Below are positions 33,437-43,566 of a stretch of DNA of 64,000 nt, piece by piece (position 1 is the first letter of the stretch; every line of letters starts with the position of its first letter). The notes beneath the pieces are model-generated. The model did no database searches, was not told where the DNA came from, and saw only the letters and a list, made by a program, of their open reading frames with translations. The position numbers and the translations under genes are program-made. Source of the DNA: Ascarosepion bandense (lineage: Eukaryota > Mollusca > Cephalopoda > Sepiida > Sepiidae); contig JBBBDQ010001028.1 of NCBI GenBank assembly GCA_037127315.1, forward strand, positions 3,721,001 to 3,785,000, written 5' to 3'.

Positions 33437-34482
33437 AGACATGAAACCACAGTAAACTGCAAGCACATTAGGGACCTAACCCTACAATCATGCTAAGAAA
33501 TACTAAGAGTTTGATTAGATATTCTCATTATAAAAGATAAAAAATGCTATAGAAAAAATCGATCCAATAAATCCTTAAAGCAATGTCTATCACTAAAGCT
33601 TACACCAATAACCTTACTTAACACAATTAAACTTAAATACAAAAATATTCCGTACTTGAAAATTTAAAATTAAACAAATAGCTCTCAAACTCGAAAAAGA
33701 ATCAAAATTTATATATTCAAAATCAAGATTAAATATACTACTTCAGAATAATTATGACATACACAAAAATAAACTGTAAGCACACGTAAGATCTAAACCT
33801 ACAATCACACTAAAAAGTACTGGAAATTTGAATAGATATTTTTATTATTATAAAAGAAAAAAAGTATTATAGAAAAATCGATGTAATAAATCCTTAAAGC
33901 AAGATCTAATGCCCGCAAAAATATCTAAATAAATAAAACACTAATTTGCATTTACTTCCTAAAGAATACAAATTTAGATTTCTTGAAATAACTTTGTCTA
34001 AATGCAATAATACTCCAAACTTGACTATAAAATATAAAAAAAAACATATTAAAAAAAAAAACCTATAATATAAAAAAAATATTCCATACCGAAAAAATCA
34101 AAATTCGAAAGAAAAAATACCCCACTCCTATCACGTCTATCTAAGAAACCCCAAAGTGAAAACCTAGACACAGGATCAAAGGTAATACATGAATTGGGTC
34201 CACTAACAGCAGACATGAATCACTTAAACGATAGCCAACCGTAAAAATGACAACTCAACACGAATCCCTCTTAGAAATTCTAACCGGAAGATATACCCGA
34301 CTCATAGGACGTACATTCCAACAGATAATACCATTAATCAACAATTTCGCACTTACACACCAGATTCTTCGAGGGTCGAACGGTCAAAACGAGAGACACA
34401 TTAATTTAATTACCAATAACCCCAACCAACCCCCACGACAACAACGAAGGAAAATATAAACAGAGAATGATTCGAAACCTTT
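33437..34482 (+). mobile_element. Penelope-like type 1 3' untranslated tail
   Basis: An A-rich tail, with GCACATTAGGGACCTAACCC (33463-33482), then a second shorter related block at 33775. It aligns with 51937-53530 but lacks about 300 bp of the internal duplication. Frames such as 34247-34459 are also mirrored in the other copy (LEILT..RYT), so they may be relics of a sequence shared by the family. Confidence 0.7.
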
Positions 34483-34545
34483 ATTTCTCCCGATGACGTG
34501 TTTGGGTTCCAAACACTGAAAAGAGCCATAGGATTGTAGAGAAAT
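34483..34545 (+). ncRNA. Hammerhead ribozyme, type I, at Penelope-like 3' end (copy 2)
   Basis: Stem I ATTTCTC (34483-34489) pairs perfectly with GAGAAAT (34539-34545). The core is CCGATGA (34490-34496), one base off CTGATGA. Stem II is GTGTTTGG/CCAAACAC (34498-34505 with 34509-34516). GAAA follows at 34518-34521, then a long weak stem III and GTA as the cleavage triplet (34536-34538). Position 4 of the core (U to C) probably abolishes cleavage. Several pairs covary with the 53.5 kb copy. Confidence 0.78.
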
Positions 34546-34588
34546 GGACATATATAAAAGAAATTATATACATGTTCTAAAACATAAT

Positions 34589-34594
<6 letters not shown>
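34546..34594 (+). repeat. Penelope-like type 1 terminal segment
   Basis: GGACATATATAAAAG...ACATGTTCTAAAACATAATT, then TATAAT and (TA)n. Same end as 53588-53640, inverted at 32522-32562. Confidence 0.8.

Positions 34595-34631
<37 letters not shown>
34595..34631. repeat. (TA)n microsatellite
   Basis: TA run at the end of the Penelope-like copy. Confidence 0.95.
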
Positions 34632-34633
<2 letters not shown>

Positions 34634-34759
34634 AAGATATGTAGATCATATATGAGTTGAAAACATATATGACTTGAAAACATAGAAGAAGTAATAGAAA
34701 TCCAAAAACACTTAAAAAACTCTCTTTTCAAGTTTACATATAAATAAGATGTCTTACAT

Positions 34760-34847
34760 CACGCTTGAAATGCAAAGTAAGGACACTCAAGTAACAAGTC
34801 CTTAATGAGTTGATATTAGATTTTAACAAGGTACGTATGCATAAAGA
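34760..34847 (+). repeat. Dispersed repeat G, copy 1
   Basis: GTCCTTAATGAGTTGATATT and ACAAGGTACGTATGCATAAA recur at 38930-39030. Confidence 0.75.
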
Positions 34848-35076
34848 CATGTGTTACCATTCGTCCATTTCGAAATATCTACAACAATCCTGTCTACATT
34901 TTTACATTATAAAAAATAATATTGACAACACAACTATCCTTCACCAAAACAAAACAAAAAAGACAAATGCAAACTACAAATTCTCGAGACAATATTCATT
35001 AAAAACTTAAACCATTCCTTAATAGAATCAGCTATGAATACTGTAGTAATGTTCTAAAATTTTTATAAAAAACAGT
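34848..35076 (+). repeat. Long inverted repeat, left arm
   Basis: CAATCCTGTCTACATTTTTA, ACAACACAACTATCCTTCA, and GCTATGAATACTGTAGTAAT with GTTCTAAAATTTTTATAAAA are, in reverse complement, the 36704-36890 segment. The arms are diverged and about 1.6 kb apart. Confidence 0.75.
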
Positions 35077-35664
35077 TTTTTTTTCATGCCTTAATCCGTA
35101 TATAACAATGAGATGACAACAAAATACGTGCATAACAATGAGATTACAACAAAAAATTCCATAGTGGAAATGTCCACGTTCTAATGAACGCTAAGTATAA
35201 CTCTCAACCGTTACATTGAAGCAGAAACAATAATTTACTGTAATTTTTAGCAACCATGTTTTGTGGATATTTTTTGTTATAACTTATACTCCTGAAGATA
35301 ATCTCGGATCGTGATTGTAAGTACTTGGTAACATTGAGAATTAGATAATAAAATCAACTGTAAAAGTTACAGCATATTTCTTACATCTTTCAGTACACGA
35401 AAGATCATTCATGAGTACGAATGGAGTTTACGAAAAATAGGTATAATGTTAGCAATTTATTCATTCTGACTTACCTAAAAGGGAATTTACCGCCTAAATA
35501 CACACACAGGCACACACAAAAAACAAAAAAAAACAACACACACATACATACAGTTTTTCTACCATCCTAATATTTATTTTGTTTTGTTGGATATAAGGAA
35601 TATAAAAATTTAACATAATTTTTATTCATAAAAATTTAATGAAAACTTCCTTGTCGGTCGTATT

Positions 35665-35669
<5 letters not shown>

Positions 35670-35723
<54 letters not shown>
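35670..35723. repeat. (TA)n microsatellite
   Basis: About 53 bp TA run. Confidence 0.96.
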
Positions 35724-35725
<2 letters not shown>

Positions 35726-35749
35726 AAATAAATAAGGGACGAAGAAGAT

Positions 35750-35860
35750 ATTTTCAACGTTCAAAACATTAATTTAAAACAGTGCTGAATATAAAAATAG
35801 AGCAATGAATATTTATTATAAATTATACTTTAGAACATGCACAAACTACAATCTACTACA
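35750..35860 (+). repeat. Penelope-like terminal segment, direct copy of 32.455 kb
   Basis: GTTCAAAACATTAATTTAAA and GAATATTTATTATAAATTAT, then TTTAGAACATGCACA. Confidence 0.75.
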
Positions 35861-35993
35861 AAATTGTACATTTTGTTTCGTCATTGAAAGAATAATGTCT
35901 CATCATGAAGTTAATAATGACGTTAATAAACGTTATTTTTTAAAAGATAATTTTAAAAAACTTACTTCCTTTTATTTTTGGAAAACATTTCGC

Positions 35994-36165
35994 ACGAGGT
36001 AAAGAGGGTAGAAATGATGAGAAAGAAAAAAGAGATATCAAAAGGGGGAAATAAAGAGGAAAGAGAAGGACACAGAGAAAATAAAAGACAAAGAAGAAAA
36101 GAAGGAAAAGACAAACAAACAAAAGAGAGGAAAGAGCTAATGAAAACGGCTAAGAGAGAAGTAGA
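35994..36165 (+). repeat. Polypurine tract
   Basis: About 170 bp that is almost pure A and G (GAGGTAAAGAGGGTAGAAA onward). The frames on both strands here are composition artefacts. Confidence 0.85.
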
Positions 36166-36703
36166 CCCCAAATTTAGGTAGGAAGTAAAATATAGACAGA
36201 TACAAAATATCGGTCACGTGACGTCTTGGCTTGAGAAGTGAGAAAGTGCAAAGAGGGAAGAAAGTGTTGGGTAGACAACAGAAGCGCCAAATAAATAGAA
36301 ATTTAAAACTTTGGCCGGAAGTAAATTGCAGATAGATAAATTTGTTTGTTAGATTGTATAAAACTAAATCTTTGGGCATTTTTTAAATGATGAAATCACA
36401 TACACAAACATAAGAATTATTCAAAAAGCGCAGATCTGAGGACATTTAAAAATACAACACGAAGATATAAATTCATTAGTGCTAGTATAAGAAATTAGAG
36501 AAGTAAAAAAAGAATAAACTTTAAAAAATTAAAATTTAAATATTAAATTAAAATCAAAAATTAAATTTTTTTTAAATTTTCAAACCTTAGATTTTATAAC
36601 TCTAACAGGGTTGTAAGTCTAATATGTTTACATGTTCTAAAATATAATTTATAATGTTTGTGCTGTAATGTCGTGGTCATGCACGTATTAAACAAGAAAA
36701 AAC

Positions 36704-36890
36704 TTGTTTTTATAAACATTTTAGAACATTACCATAGTATTCGTAGCTGCTTCTATTATGTGACGGCTTAAGTTTGTTGTTTTCTTAGTGTAGGATATTT
36801 GTGTTGTCGATCATTATATTTTTATATTGTGAATGTAGACAGGAATGTTATTATTGATGTCTCGATATGGACGGATGGTTAGACATTTAA
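36704..36890 (-). repeat. Long inverted repeat, right arm
   Basis: Partner of 34848-35076. ACATTTTAGAACATTACCAT and GACATTATAGTATTCGTAGC-like order is visible in reverse complement, then TGTTGTCGATCATTATA. Confidence 0.72.
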
Positions 36891-37000
36891 TTATAACACA
36901 CGTAAGATTATGAACGGATTCTGTTATAAATAAGCAGATATAATGTTTGTAAATTATTTAATAAGACATGCCTTATAGAGAATATGCTCCTTAAATACAC

Positions 37001-37004
<4 letters not shown>

Positions 37005-37061
<57 letters not shown>
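37005..37061. repeat. (TA)n microsatellite
   Basis: About 56 bp TA run, at the edge of the 37.06-37.87 kb element. Confidence 0.96.
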
Positions 37062-37062
<1 letters not shown>

Positions 37063-37876
37063 TAGCTGTATAGCCTGGTGTTGTCCGGGCTTTTAGTGAT
37101 TATGTTAAAATGGTAAGGTCAAGTGCTTATTCAAAAACCTCCAGTATGAGGTTGACGTGACGCGTAAGTTAAAAAGAATGCGATTTTTTAATTTTTTTTG
37201 TAAAACGGGATTCATGTTTGGTCAGTTGCCAATAAACAGGAATGATTCATGTACAATTGGAAGAACGGGCTAGCGTTAACGGGAGCCTGTAATATGATGC
37301 GATGACGCTGTGACACAGAATAAGTGGATGCATTGTCCGTGCAACGTCGGCGATTTTTGTTAGAATACAACTAAGCATTTCGGAGAAATAAACAATCACA
37401 AAAATGTTCCATTTATTTTTTCATCACCCTGTGTGTCAATTAAACGTTTTGTTCGCATATGGAAGCATCAGACCTTGATCTACCAGTGACTCGATTTTAG
37501 TTGAGTCTGAGTAAAGCACCTTGGAGAAATGCATAAAAATGCGCAAAAGATCACTCGAAATTATGTTTATCGTTGACTTTTTACAAACACTGTACATCGA
37601 TTCGAAAAAATTTCATGTACATCAAAATTTCTAATCTTGATCTACAAGTTACCTGATTTTGAACGATTTAGCATAAGGCGTCTCGGAGGAGAAGAGTTCG
37701 TAAATTCTAAGCATTTCGTTGATTTTTGCGGTAGCCTGTAAATCGATTGAGTACATCAAAGTTTCATATCATGATCGACAAGTGACCCAATTTTAGTTCA
37801 AATCGGACTAAGGGTTTCGGAGGAGTAGGGTTCGTTAGAATGGAGACACACAAACACACATACACTGGCATATACA
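37062..37876 (+). mobile_element. Unclassified transposable element flanked by (TA)n
   Basis: Begins ACTAGCTGTATAGCCTGGTG and TTGTCCGGGC, a start seen at the ends of many invertebrate repeats. The second half holds three imperfect repeats of about 140-150 bp, each with a CTTGATCTACCAGTGAC-like block (near 37472, 37635, 37770) and TTTCGGAGGAG-like sequence. It ends ACACACAAACACACATACAC before (TA)n. No open frame. Non-autonomous or a 3' fragment. Confidence 0.6.
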
Positions 37877-37914
37877 TTTATATATATATATATATATATA
37901 TATAACAGAACAAG

Positions 37915-37962
<48 letters not shown>
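37877..37962. repeat. (TA)n and (AAT)n compound microsatellite
   Basis: A TA run at 37877-37903 and about 45 bp of AAT at 37917-37962. Confidence 0.95.
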
Positions 37963-37964
<2 letters not shown>

Positions 37965-38284
37965 GTTAGGCCTGTCACCTAGGGACTGATACACTAATCA
38001 TCGTTGTTGTGATGGAGCATCATGTTCAGGTGTCTAAGAAGAAAACTTGGGTAAAACTTGGGTAAAATAGTATACCTAGATAAAACGCTGTTTTGAAAGA
38101 AAGAAGTTCTGTATATGACCATATTAGGAATGTAGAATGCGCAGAGGCAACAATGCCATCTATTACTGCTTTACTGCCAATGAAGGCTGCCTTACTGCTC
38201 AAAGAATGCCGTTCAATCGATTTTCCAGATATTCAAAGTAACTAGATACTTTCCGACCGACCTTTTATATTATTCTCCATATAT

Positions 38285-38525
38285 GATTCTTCTTCATATC
38301 CCGGAATTTCGAACCGAACCCTTTATTTCGATCACTGGGTTATATAATTCTCATTCCGTGTGCAATGCCACTTCCGGATGTCATTTAGTTATCTCCCTTT
38401 AAATTCATCTATCTAAATTATTTGTTCATTATTCCTGTAGCCAAGTATTGAGCTCACATCTTTTTGGGTCATTCACTGGAACTAACTAATCGCTATATCC
38501 ACTGGGCCATGAGTTCTTGAGGACA
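38285..38525 (-). mobile_element. Family A tRNA-headed SINE, minus arm
   Basis: Minus strand: tRNA-like head GGCCCAGTGGATATAGCGAT (38511-38492), then GTGAGCTCAATACTTGG as the B-box region, then the body to CCAGTGATCGAAATAAAGGG and TTCGGTTCG (38336-38309). It stops before the hammerhead-like core and joins head-to-head with 38530-38670. Confidence 0.7.
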
Positions 38526-38529
38526 CGGA

Positions 38530-38670
38530 ATGAGAATGGTATACACCAGTGATCGAAATAAAGGGTTCGGTTCAAAATTCCTTAAAACCTGAAGAAGACC
38601 TGAACGTACAACGGCGGAAACGCCGTAAACATGTCAATAAAATGAGCACAATAGAGCTTAGATTTTATTT
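38530..38670 (+). mobile_element. Family A SINE 3' part with hammerhead-like core
   Basis: GGAATGAGAATGGTATACAC, then CCAGTGATCGAAATAAAGGG (38545-38564, inverted copy of 38338-38319), CTGAAGA (38589-38595), a decayed stem II and GAAAC (38617-38621) GCCGT. Tail ATGTCAATAAAATGAGCACA. Confidence 0.68.
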
Positions 38671-38679
38671 TACGTTTTT

Positions 38680-40040
38680 GTTTGGAACTAAAATAATTAT
38701 TGTGACAAAATACAACCCCACAAAATGTTCTACTACTGAGAAAAATATTTAATATTTTTAAAAATAATTGCTTATCTTATAAAAATTTCTTCTTTCACCA
38801 AAATCAAGACATTTCCAAAAGATAGAAAACAAAAGATCATGTTACTTCAATCATTCAAGTACAGAAGCTTTACTATTTTTAAAATCAGAATTTAAAATCT
38901 TGTTTTCTCAGTCTTCAAAAAATCAATCCCCTTGATTTCAAGTGTAATGCAAGATAAGGACAATCACCTAACAAATCCTTAATGAGTCGATATTAAATTT
39001 GAACATGGTACGTGTGCATAAAGACGGGTAGTTTGATTTACGGCAAAATCTTGAATGAACATGTCAAGATAAGTTTCTAGTTTTCTTTTTAATTTCAAAT
39101 AATAATACAACTGTAAATGGATGGGTATTCTTTTTATTTTTGAAATTGCTGAAAATAATTTAATATCAGTTTTCGTCTATGCGTCATGTCCCTTCAAGAC
39201 GTAGATTATTATATTCTCCACAATTTCCTGTCCTTTACTGCTCTTAATAAGTTATGTCTTTTGTTATCTCTCTATTTACTCAAGCTCGCTAGATAATCAA
39301 AATTGCTCTCAGCTAAATGATCGGTTGAAAGTTATTAAAATTTATTTACATTGCGTTTAAGACCGGAAACTTTCTGAAAATTAAACCAAAATAAAATTCA
39401 TGAATATCTCAAAACCGGTGTATACGTGCTCATGAGCGTTTGTAAATCTTTTGTCTTATTTAATAAAGAACGATAAGCAAGGCTATTTTTGTCTGAAGAG
39501 AAATATAAGAATAAAATAGAAAGTGATTGACATTTGAAATTGTTACTTTAAACACACAACTGACCTTTTTTGGACACTTCAGCCATTTAAGCAGATTGTC
39601 AAAGCCTTCTTGCATTGTCAGAAAGAAGTCTACTGATTTTTTTTGTGTGTGAATTGAATGGACAACTTATTGACAAATATGTCGAGAAAGGTAGACAACG
39701 AATTTGGTTGATATTTGATCAATTGAATTGACTTTGCCAAATGAAAAGAGCAATCATCTCACAGACAAAATTGATCCGACAATCGTAAAAATCAATTAAG
39801 GAAAATCAACTGGGAAATCATGCAGATATAGAAAATAAGTGAAATTTGATCACTGAGGTCTTCGTAATTATATAGCATTGCATTGTTTTCGGTTATTATA
39901 ACTCGTAAGCACAAATGCACGCACACATACTTGCACAGTTATACATGGACGCATATTCTTATAGGCAAGATTCCTTCAAAATATATTTTTTACAAAGAGG
40001 ATATTTAATTTCTTTAGCTTATGCACGTCCTATTTCACGA
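38680..40040. other. Unassigned interval with dispersed repeat G copy 2
   Basis: 38930-39030 matches 34760-34847 (TCCTTAATGAGTCGATATT, ACATGGTACGTGTGCATAAA). Elsewhere nothing recognised. Confidence 0.55.
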
Positions 40041-40045
40041 TAAAA

Positions 40046-40154
<109 letters not shown>

Positions 40155-40255
40155 CCGGAAAATTGTGTTTGGTGAATCTTGCTTCCTTGCATATGAAAAT
40201 TGAAGTTATCATAACAGACAAAAGCCCAAGTTAAATAAATTTAAATATAATTTGC

Positions 40256-40256
<1 letters not shown>

Positions 40257-40311
<55 letters not shown>

Positions 40312-40383
40312 CTATCCTCGAATGGAATATGATACACATAAATATTAAATTAAATCTTTTGGGTTCTCGATGTCTCCGCCAAT

Positions 40384-40438
<55 letters not shown>
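40257..40438. repeat. Two further (TA)n runs, the second with (TG)n
   Basis: TA at 40265-40311 and 40386-40425, the latter followed by TGTGTGTGTGTG. Confidence 0.95.
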
Positions 40439-40439
<1 letters not shown>

Positions 40440-40535
40440 TGCTTTGACCATTTATGTCATGTAATTTTGCTTTGTACATAATCATTTTTGCATTACAAAG
40501 TCCGTCAAGTGGGCATTTATCTTTGTCCCTACAGT

Positions 40536-41771
40536 TATCAAATCACTCAATAAATCACGGGCCTGATACATGGATGGCGCCACAAATAAAAAAATCCATC
40601 GAATTTTTATGAAGTACTAACCTTCAAATGAAACGTGAGAAAATTTGGGCCAAATCAGATTATTAGTTTACAAATTACAGTTATTTAAGTGAAATTACTG
40701 TTGCAAATTTTCAAAACAATGGAAAAATCTGAATTTCGTGTGTTGATAAAGCATTGCTTTCTGATGGGAAAAATACTGTTCAAGCAGAGCAATGGCTTGA
40801 TAAGTGTTAATAAAAACAACGCTTAAGAGGTGGTATGCTGACTTTAAACGTGGCCGTACAGACACAAATGATGCTGAAAGGGTTAGGTCACCCAAAATCG
40901 GTAGTTATCACGGAAAATACAAAAAAGAAATCACAAATTCGTTTTAGCCGATCGTGGATTGAAGTTATATGAGATAGCAGAGAAGTTGAACTTATCAAAA
41001 GGCAGTGTATTCAACATTTTCTCATGAACAATGAAAAAGCTGCGTTCAAAGTGGATACTGCATTTGCTAAAAATAGAGTAGACGATTCAGAGCGTTTTTT
41101 GCAACTGTTTCAATGCAACAAAAAAGAGATTTTGCGCAAATAGGTGACAATGGATGTAACATGGATCTACCTCTTCACTCCTGAGTCAAATCAGCAATCA
41201 GCTGTGTGGACAGCCGTTCAAAGCAACCAAAGACGCAAACATCAGCAGGCAAAGTTTTGGCTTCTGTATTTTGGAATGCGCATGGTATTTTTTCATCGAT
41301 TACATTGAGAAAAGAAGAGACATCAATAGCAAATATTATATAGTATTTTTGGTGCATTTAAAGGAAGAAATCGCCAAAAAACTGCCATGAATGAAGACGA
41401 AAAAGTAATTTTTCATCAAGACAATGTATCGTGTCTTGATGATCGCAACAATGGCAAAACTACATGAATTGAACATCGAATCCGCCCTATTCTCCAGATC
41501 TACCTCCAGCGACTACTAGCTGTTTGCAGACCTCAAAAGAATCCTCCAAGGAAAGAGATTTGTCTCTAATGAAGAAGTGATATCGGAAACTGAGGCGTGT
41601 TTTGAGGCCAAAGACAATCGTTCTACAAAAAAAGGCATCGAATAGTTAGAGAAGCGTCGGAATCAGTGCACTACCTCAAAAAGAGACTATGTTGATTAAT
41701 AAAGTCGAATTTTGTCGAAAAGTAACCCTTTTATTAGTTTGGCCCTAGATTTATTGAGTGATGTGTGACAC
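40536..41771 (+). mobile_element. Mariner element with both terminal inverted repeats
   Basis: The left end 40543-40563 (TCACTCAATAAATCACGGGCC) is 21 bases long and pairs with the right end 41741-41761 (GGCCCTAGATTTATTGAGTG then A), with two mismatches. It encloses about 1.2 kb, the normal length for mariner, with the transposase relic inside. Outer bases TATCA on the left and TGTGACA on the right suggest the ends extend a little further and that a TA duplication has decayed. Confidence 0.85.
40720..41700 (+). pseudogene. Mariner transposase (mauritiana-like), multiply frameshifted
   Basis: Almost the whole protein is readable across frames: MEKSEFRVLIKHCFLMGK (40720-40773), WYADFKRGRTDTNDAERV (40835-40885), LKLYEIAEKLNLSKGSVFNI-like (40962-41020), KVDTAFAKNRVDDSERFLQL (41048-41110), VTMDVTWIYLFTPES (41142-41187; the catalytic Asp is in MDVTW, usually MDETW), FHQDNVSC (41410-41433; second Asp), then a shifted PPYSPDLPPATTS-like stretch (41485-41520; third Asp in YSPDL), LKRILQGKRFVSNEEVISE (41534-41590) and RRNQCTT-like end. 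Three catalytic Asp positions (DD34D) are all still visible, but about six frameshifts or stops make it dead. It is contained within the inverted repeats. Confidence 0.86.
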
Positions 41772-41799
41772 GATTTTTGTACGTTGTTGTTTAAGGTTT

Positions 41800-42180
41800 C
41801 TGGCCTTTTGTTTGTTTATGTACTTTTCTAAATTACTAGTACATCGGTTTGATTGTATTCCTATTGAAAATTTTGTTTAATTCTGAGCTTTTTAGAAAGT
41901 CTTTATCGATTAGTTTAAACATATTTGTCTTATTTTAGTTTTTACTTCTAAGTTAAATGATGAGTTGAACCAGTTAATATTTTGATTTCTATTATTGGTT
42001 TTTATTTGTCTCTTTGGTTGGGGATTGTATTTTAAAATGTTCTTATGGCCAGATTTTTTTAGGACATCTTCATACTTTTTTCTTTTCATCAAATATTGTT
42101 TTGTTTGACAAATTTTTTGAAAGCCTGTGTTCTTTTCCTTTATGGGTGTGCTTGATTATGCTTGTGGGATGGTTAGATCT
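41800..42180 (-). pseudogene. Penelope-like element fragment, post-RT region
   Basis: Minus strand: NHPTSIIKHTHKGKEHRL (42175-42120), NKTIFDEKKKYEDVLKKSGH (42110-42050), QNINWFNSSFNLEVKTKI (41980-41925) and LNKIFNRNTIKP (41890-41850). This is the block NHPPxIIK...IFN...W(F/Y)NPPF...KIFNxNTIKxSY that links RT and nuclease, the same as 51160-51480 but a different subfamily. No catalytic motif remains. Confidence 0.74.
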
Positions 42181-42189
42181 TGTGCTTAC

Positions 42190-42607
42190 GTACATTCAAT
42201 TTGCGTTTGCTTTACGTGTAACAGAATGTAAGTGGTGTTACGTATAGTGTGGAAATAGTGTTATGTACCGAACGTGGTAAGCATATTGTTAGCGTGTTCG
42301 TAGTTGATGTTATTGAGTGTTGGGTTTCTCGTTTTATTAATCAGGCCCCCATTATTTTTAGGTCTTTTTTTTTTTTGGCATACGGATGATGCTATGATAT
42401 TTGTGTCTATTTTGGATAGGGTTTGGTAGGTCTCCTAGTGTATTTCAATGAGATCGAATTGAGCCCCTTTGAGAGAGATGTAACGTAAGTCTTCGAACCA
42501 GTTTCATAGTGGTATGGGCGATATAATTGTTTATGAAATTAGGAACAAGAACGCAGTTCTTCAAAGGACACGTTAATTAATAAATAATGCTGGTTCCCTG
42601 TAATTTT

Positions 42608-42610
<3 letters not shown>
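42190..42610. other. Unassigned interval
   Basis: Upstream of the Penelope-like fragment on the minus strand; no readable protein. Confidence 0.4.

Positions 42611-42611
<1 letters not shown>

Positions 42612-42675
<64 letters not shown>
42612..42675. repeat. (AC)n(TA)n compound microsatellite
   Basis: About 47 bp AC followed by a TA run. Confidence 0.97.
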
Positions 42676-42804
42676 CGGTACAGGTGTCAGTCCGTGAACG
42701 GTGAGGATAATCCAACAAGATTACCTTAATATAAAATATTAATTGGTAAATCCATATAGAGAGCTCGATGGATGTTAACCAGAGCGATATGAAGTTTATA
42801 AATG

Positions 42805-43080
42805 AAAACTCAACACGTCATATCAGTTATAAACTATAGCTTATTTCAATGTGTTTAATTAGCTCATATCATCAGACCTTTTACAATATTTCCTCTATCT
42901 GGTACAAAATTTCTGCCGAATTTCGGCAGAAATTTTATACCAGAAATTAATTAGCTCATATCACCAGATCTTTTACAATATTTCCTCCATAAAAAATATT
43001 GTAAAAGGTCTGATGATATGAGCTAATTAAACTCATTGAAATGAGCTATAGTTTATAACTGATATGACGTGTTGAGTTTT
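42805..43080. repeat. Nested fold-back: 90-bp inverted repeat around a perfect palindrome
   Basis: Left arm 42805-42895 and right arm 42993-43080 are near-perfect reverse complements (ACTCAACACGTCATATCAGT, TATAAACTATAGC, AGCTCATATCATCAGACC). Between them lies a 47-bp palindrome (42898-42944; arms of 23 bp, one mismatch, centre GCCGAATTTCGGC) and a third, direct copy of the inner arm end (42948-42987). The right arm contains CTGATGA (43010-43016), a TGAG/CTCA stem and GAAAT (43038-43042), a hammerhead-like layout. A matching scrap, TGAAATGAGCTATAG, occurs at 49895. Confidence 0.85.
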
Positions 43081-43088
43081 CCATGATA

Positions 43089-43091
<3 letters not shown>

Positions 43092-43141
<50 letters not shown>
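43092..43141. repeat. (TA)n microsatellite
   Basis: About 50 bp TA run abutting the fold-back. Confidence 0.97.
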
Positions 43142-43142
<1 letters not shown>

Positions 43143-43184
43143 CAGAATCTTTGTTATTTTTGTCAGGCAAATTACAATAGAGAC

Positions 43185-43275
43185 AAACTAAAGTAAGGCA
43201 CATCTCCCGTTAAGATCTTTCAAAGCCCATATCTTATAACTTTACTTTCTTATCTGAAACATAAAGAAAGATAAA
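43185..43275 (+). repeat. Direct repeat H, copy 1
   Basis: CTAAAGTAAGGCACATCTCC and GTTAAGATCTTTCAAAGCCC match 43567-43655. Confidence 0.85.
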
Positions 43276-43566
43276 TCCATGGATTTATAGTATATTTATA
43301 TGTATATATATATATCGGTAATTAATGGTTATTTTTGTAATGTGGCATCATTATTAGGATAAACGTTGCATTTATTTTATGCACTAACATACAGATATTT
43401 GAGCAGACACCTCTTTTTTCTGGAAGGTGGGATATTAGTATACATTTTGTCTACCGGCCTAGTTTTTGAAAGTCTTTAATAAAAATGATGTACCTTCTAA
43501 AAGGCTCGGTGTGCATTTAGGTAGCGCAGTCATGAAGGACTTCAGGAGAAAGCAAGGTTTAATCAC

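Noticed and set aside
35290..35345. CTGAAGA with an AATC/GATT stem as another hammerhead-like site
   Set aside because: The second core is GTAAG instead of GAAAC and no stem I is visible; too weak to list as a feature.
36001..36181. Lys/Glu-rich 67-residue frame and its antisense
   Set aside because: Product of the polypurine tract, no conserved motif.
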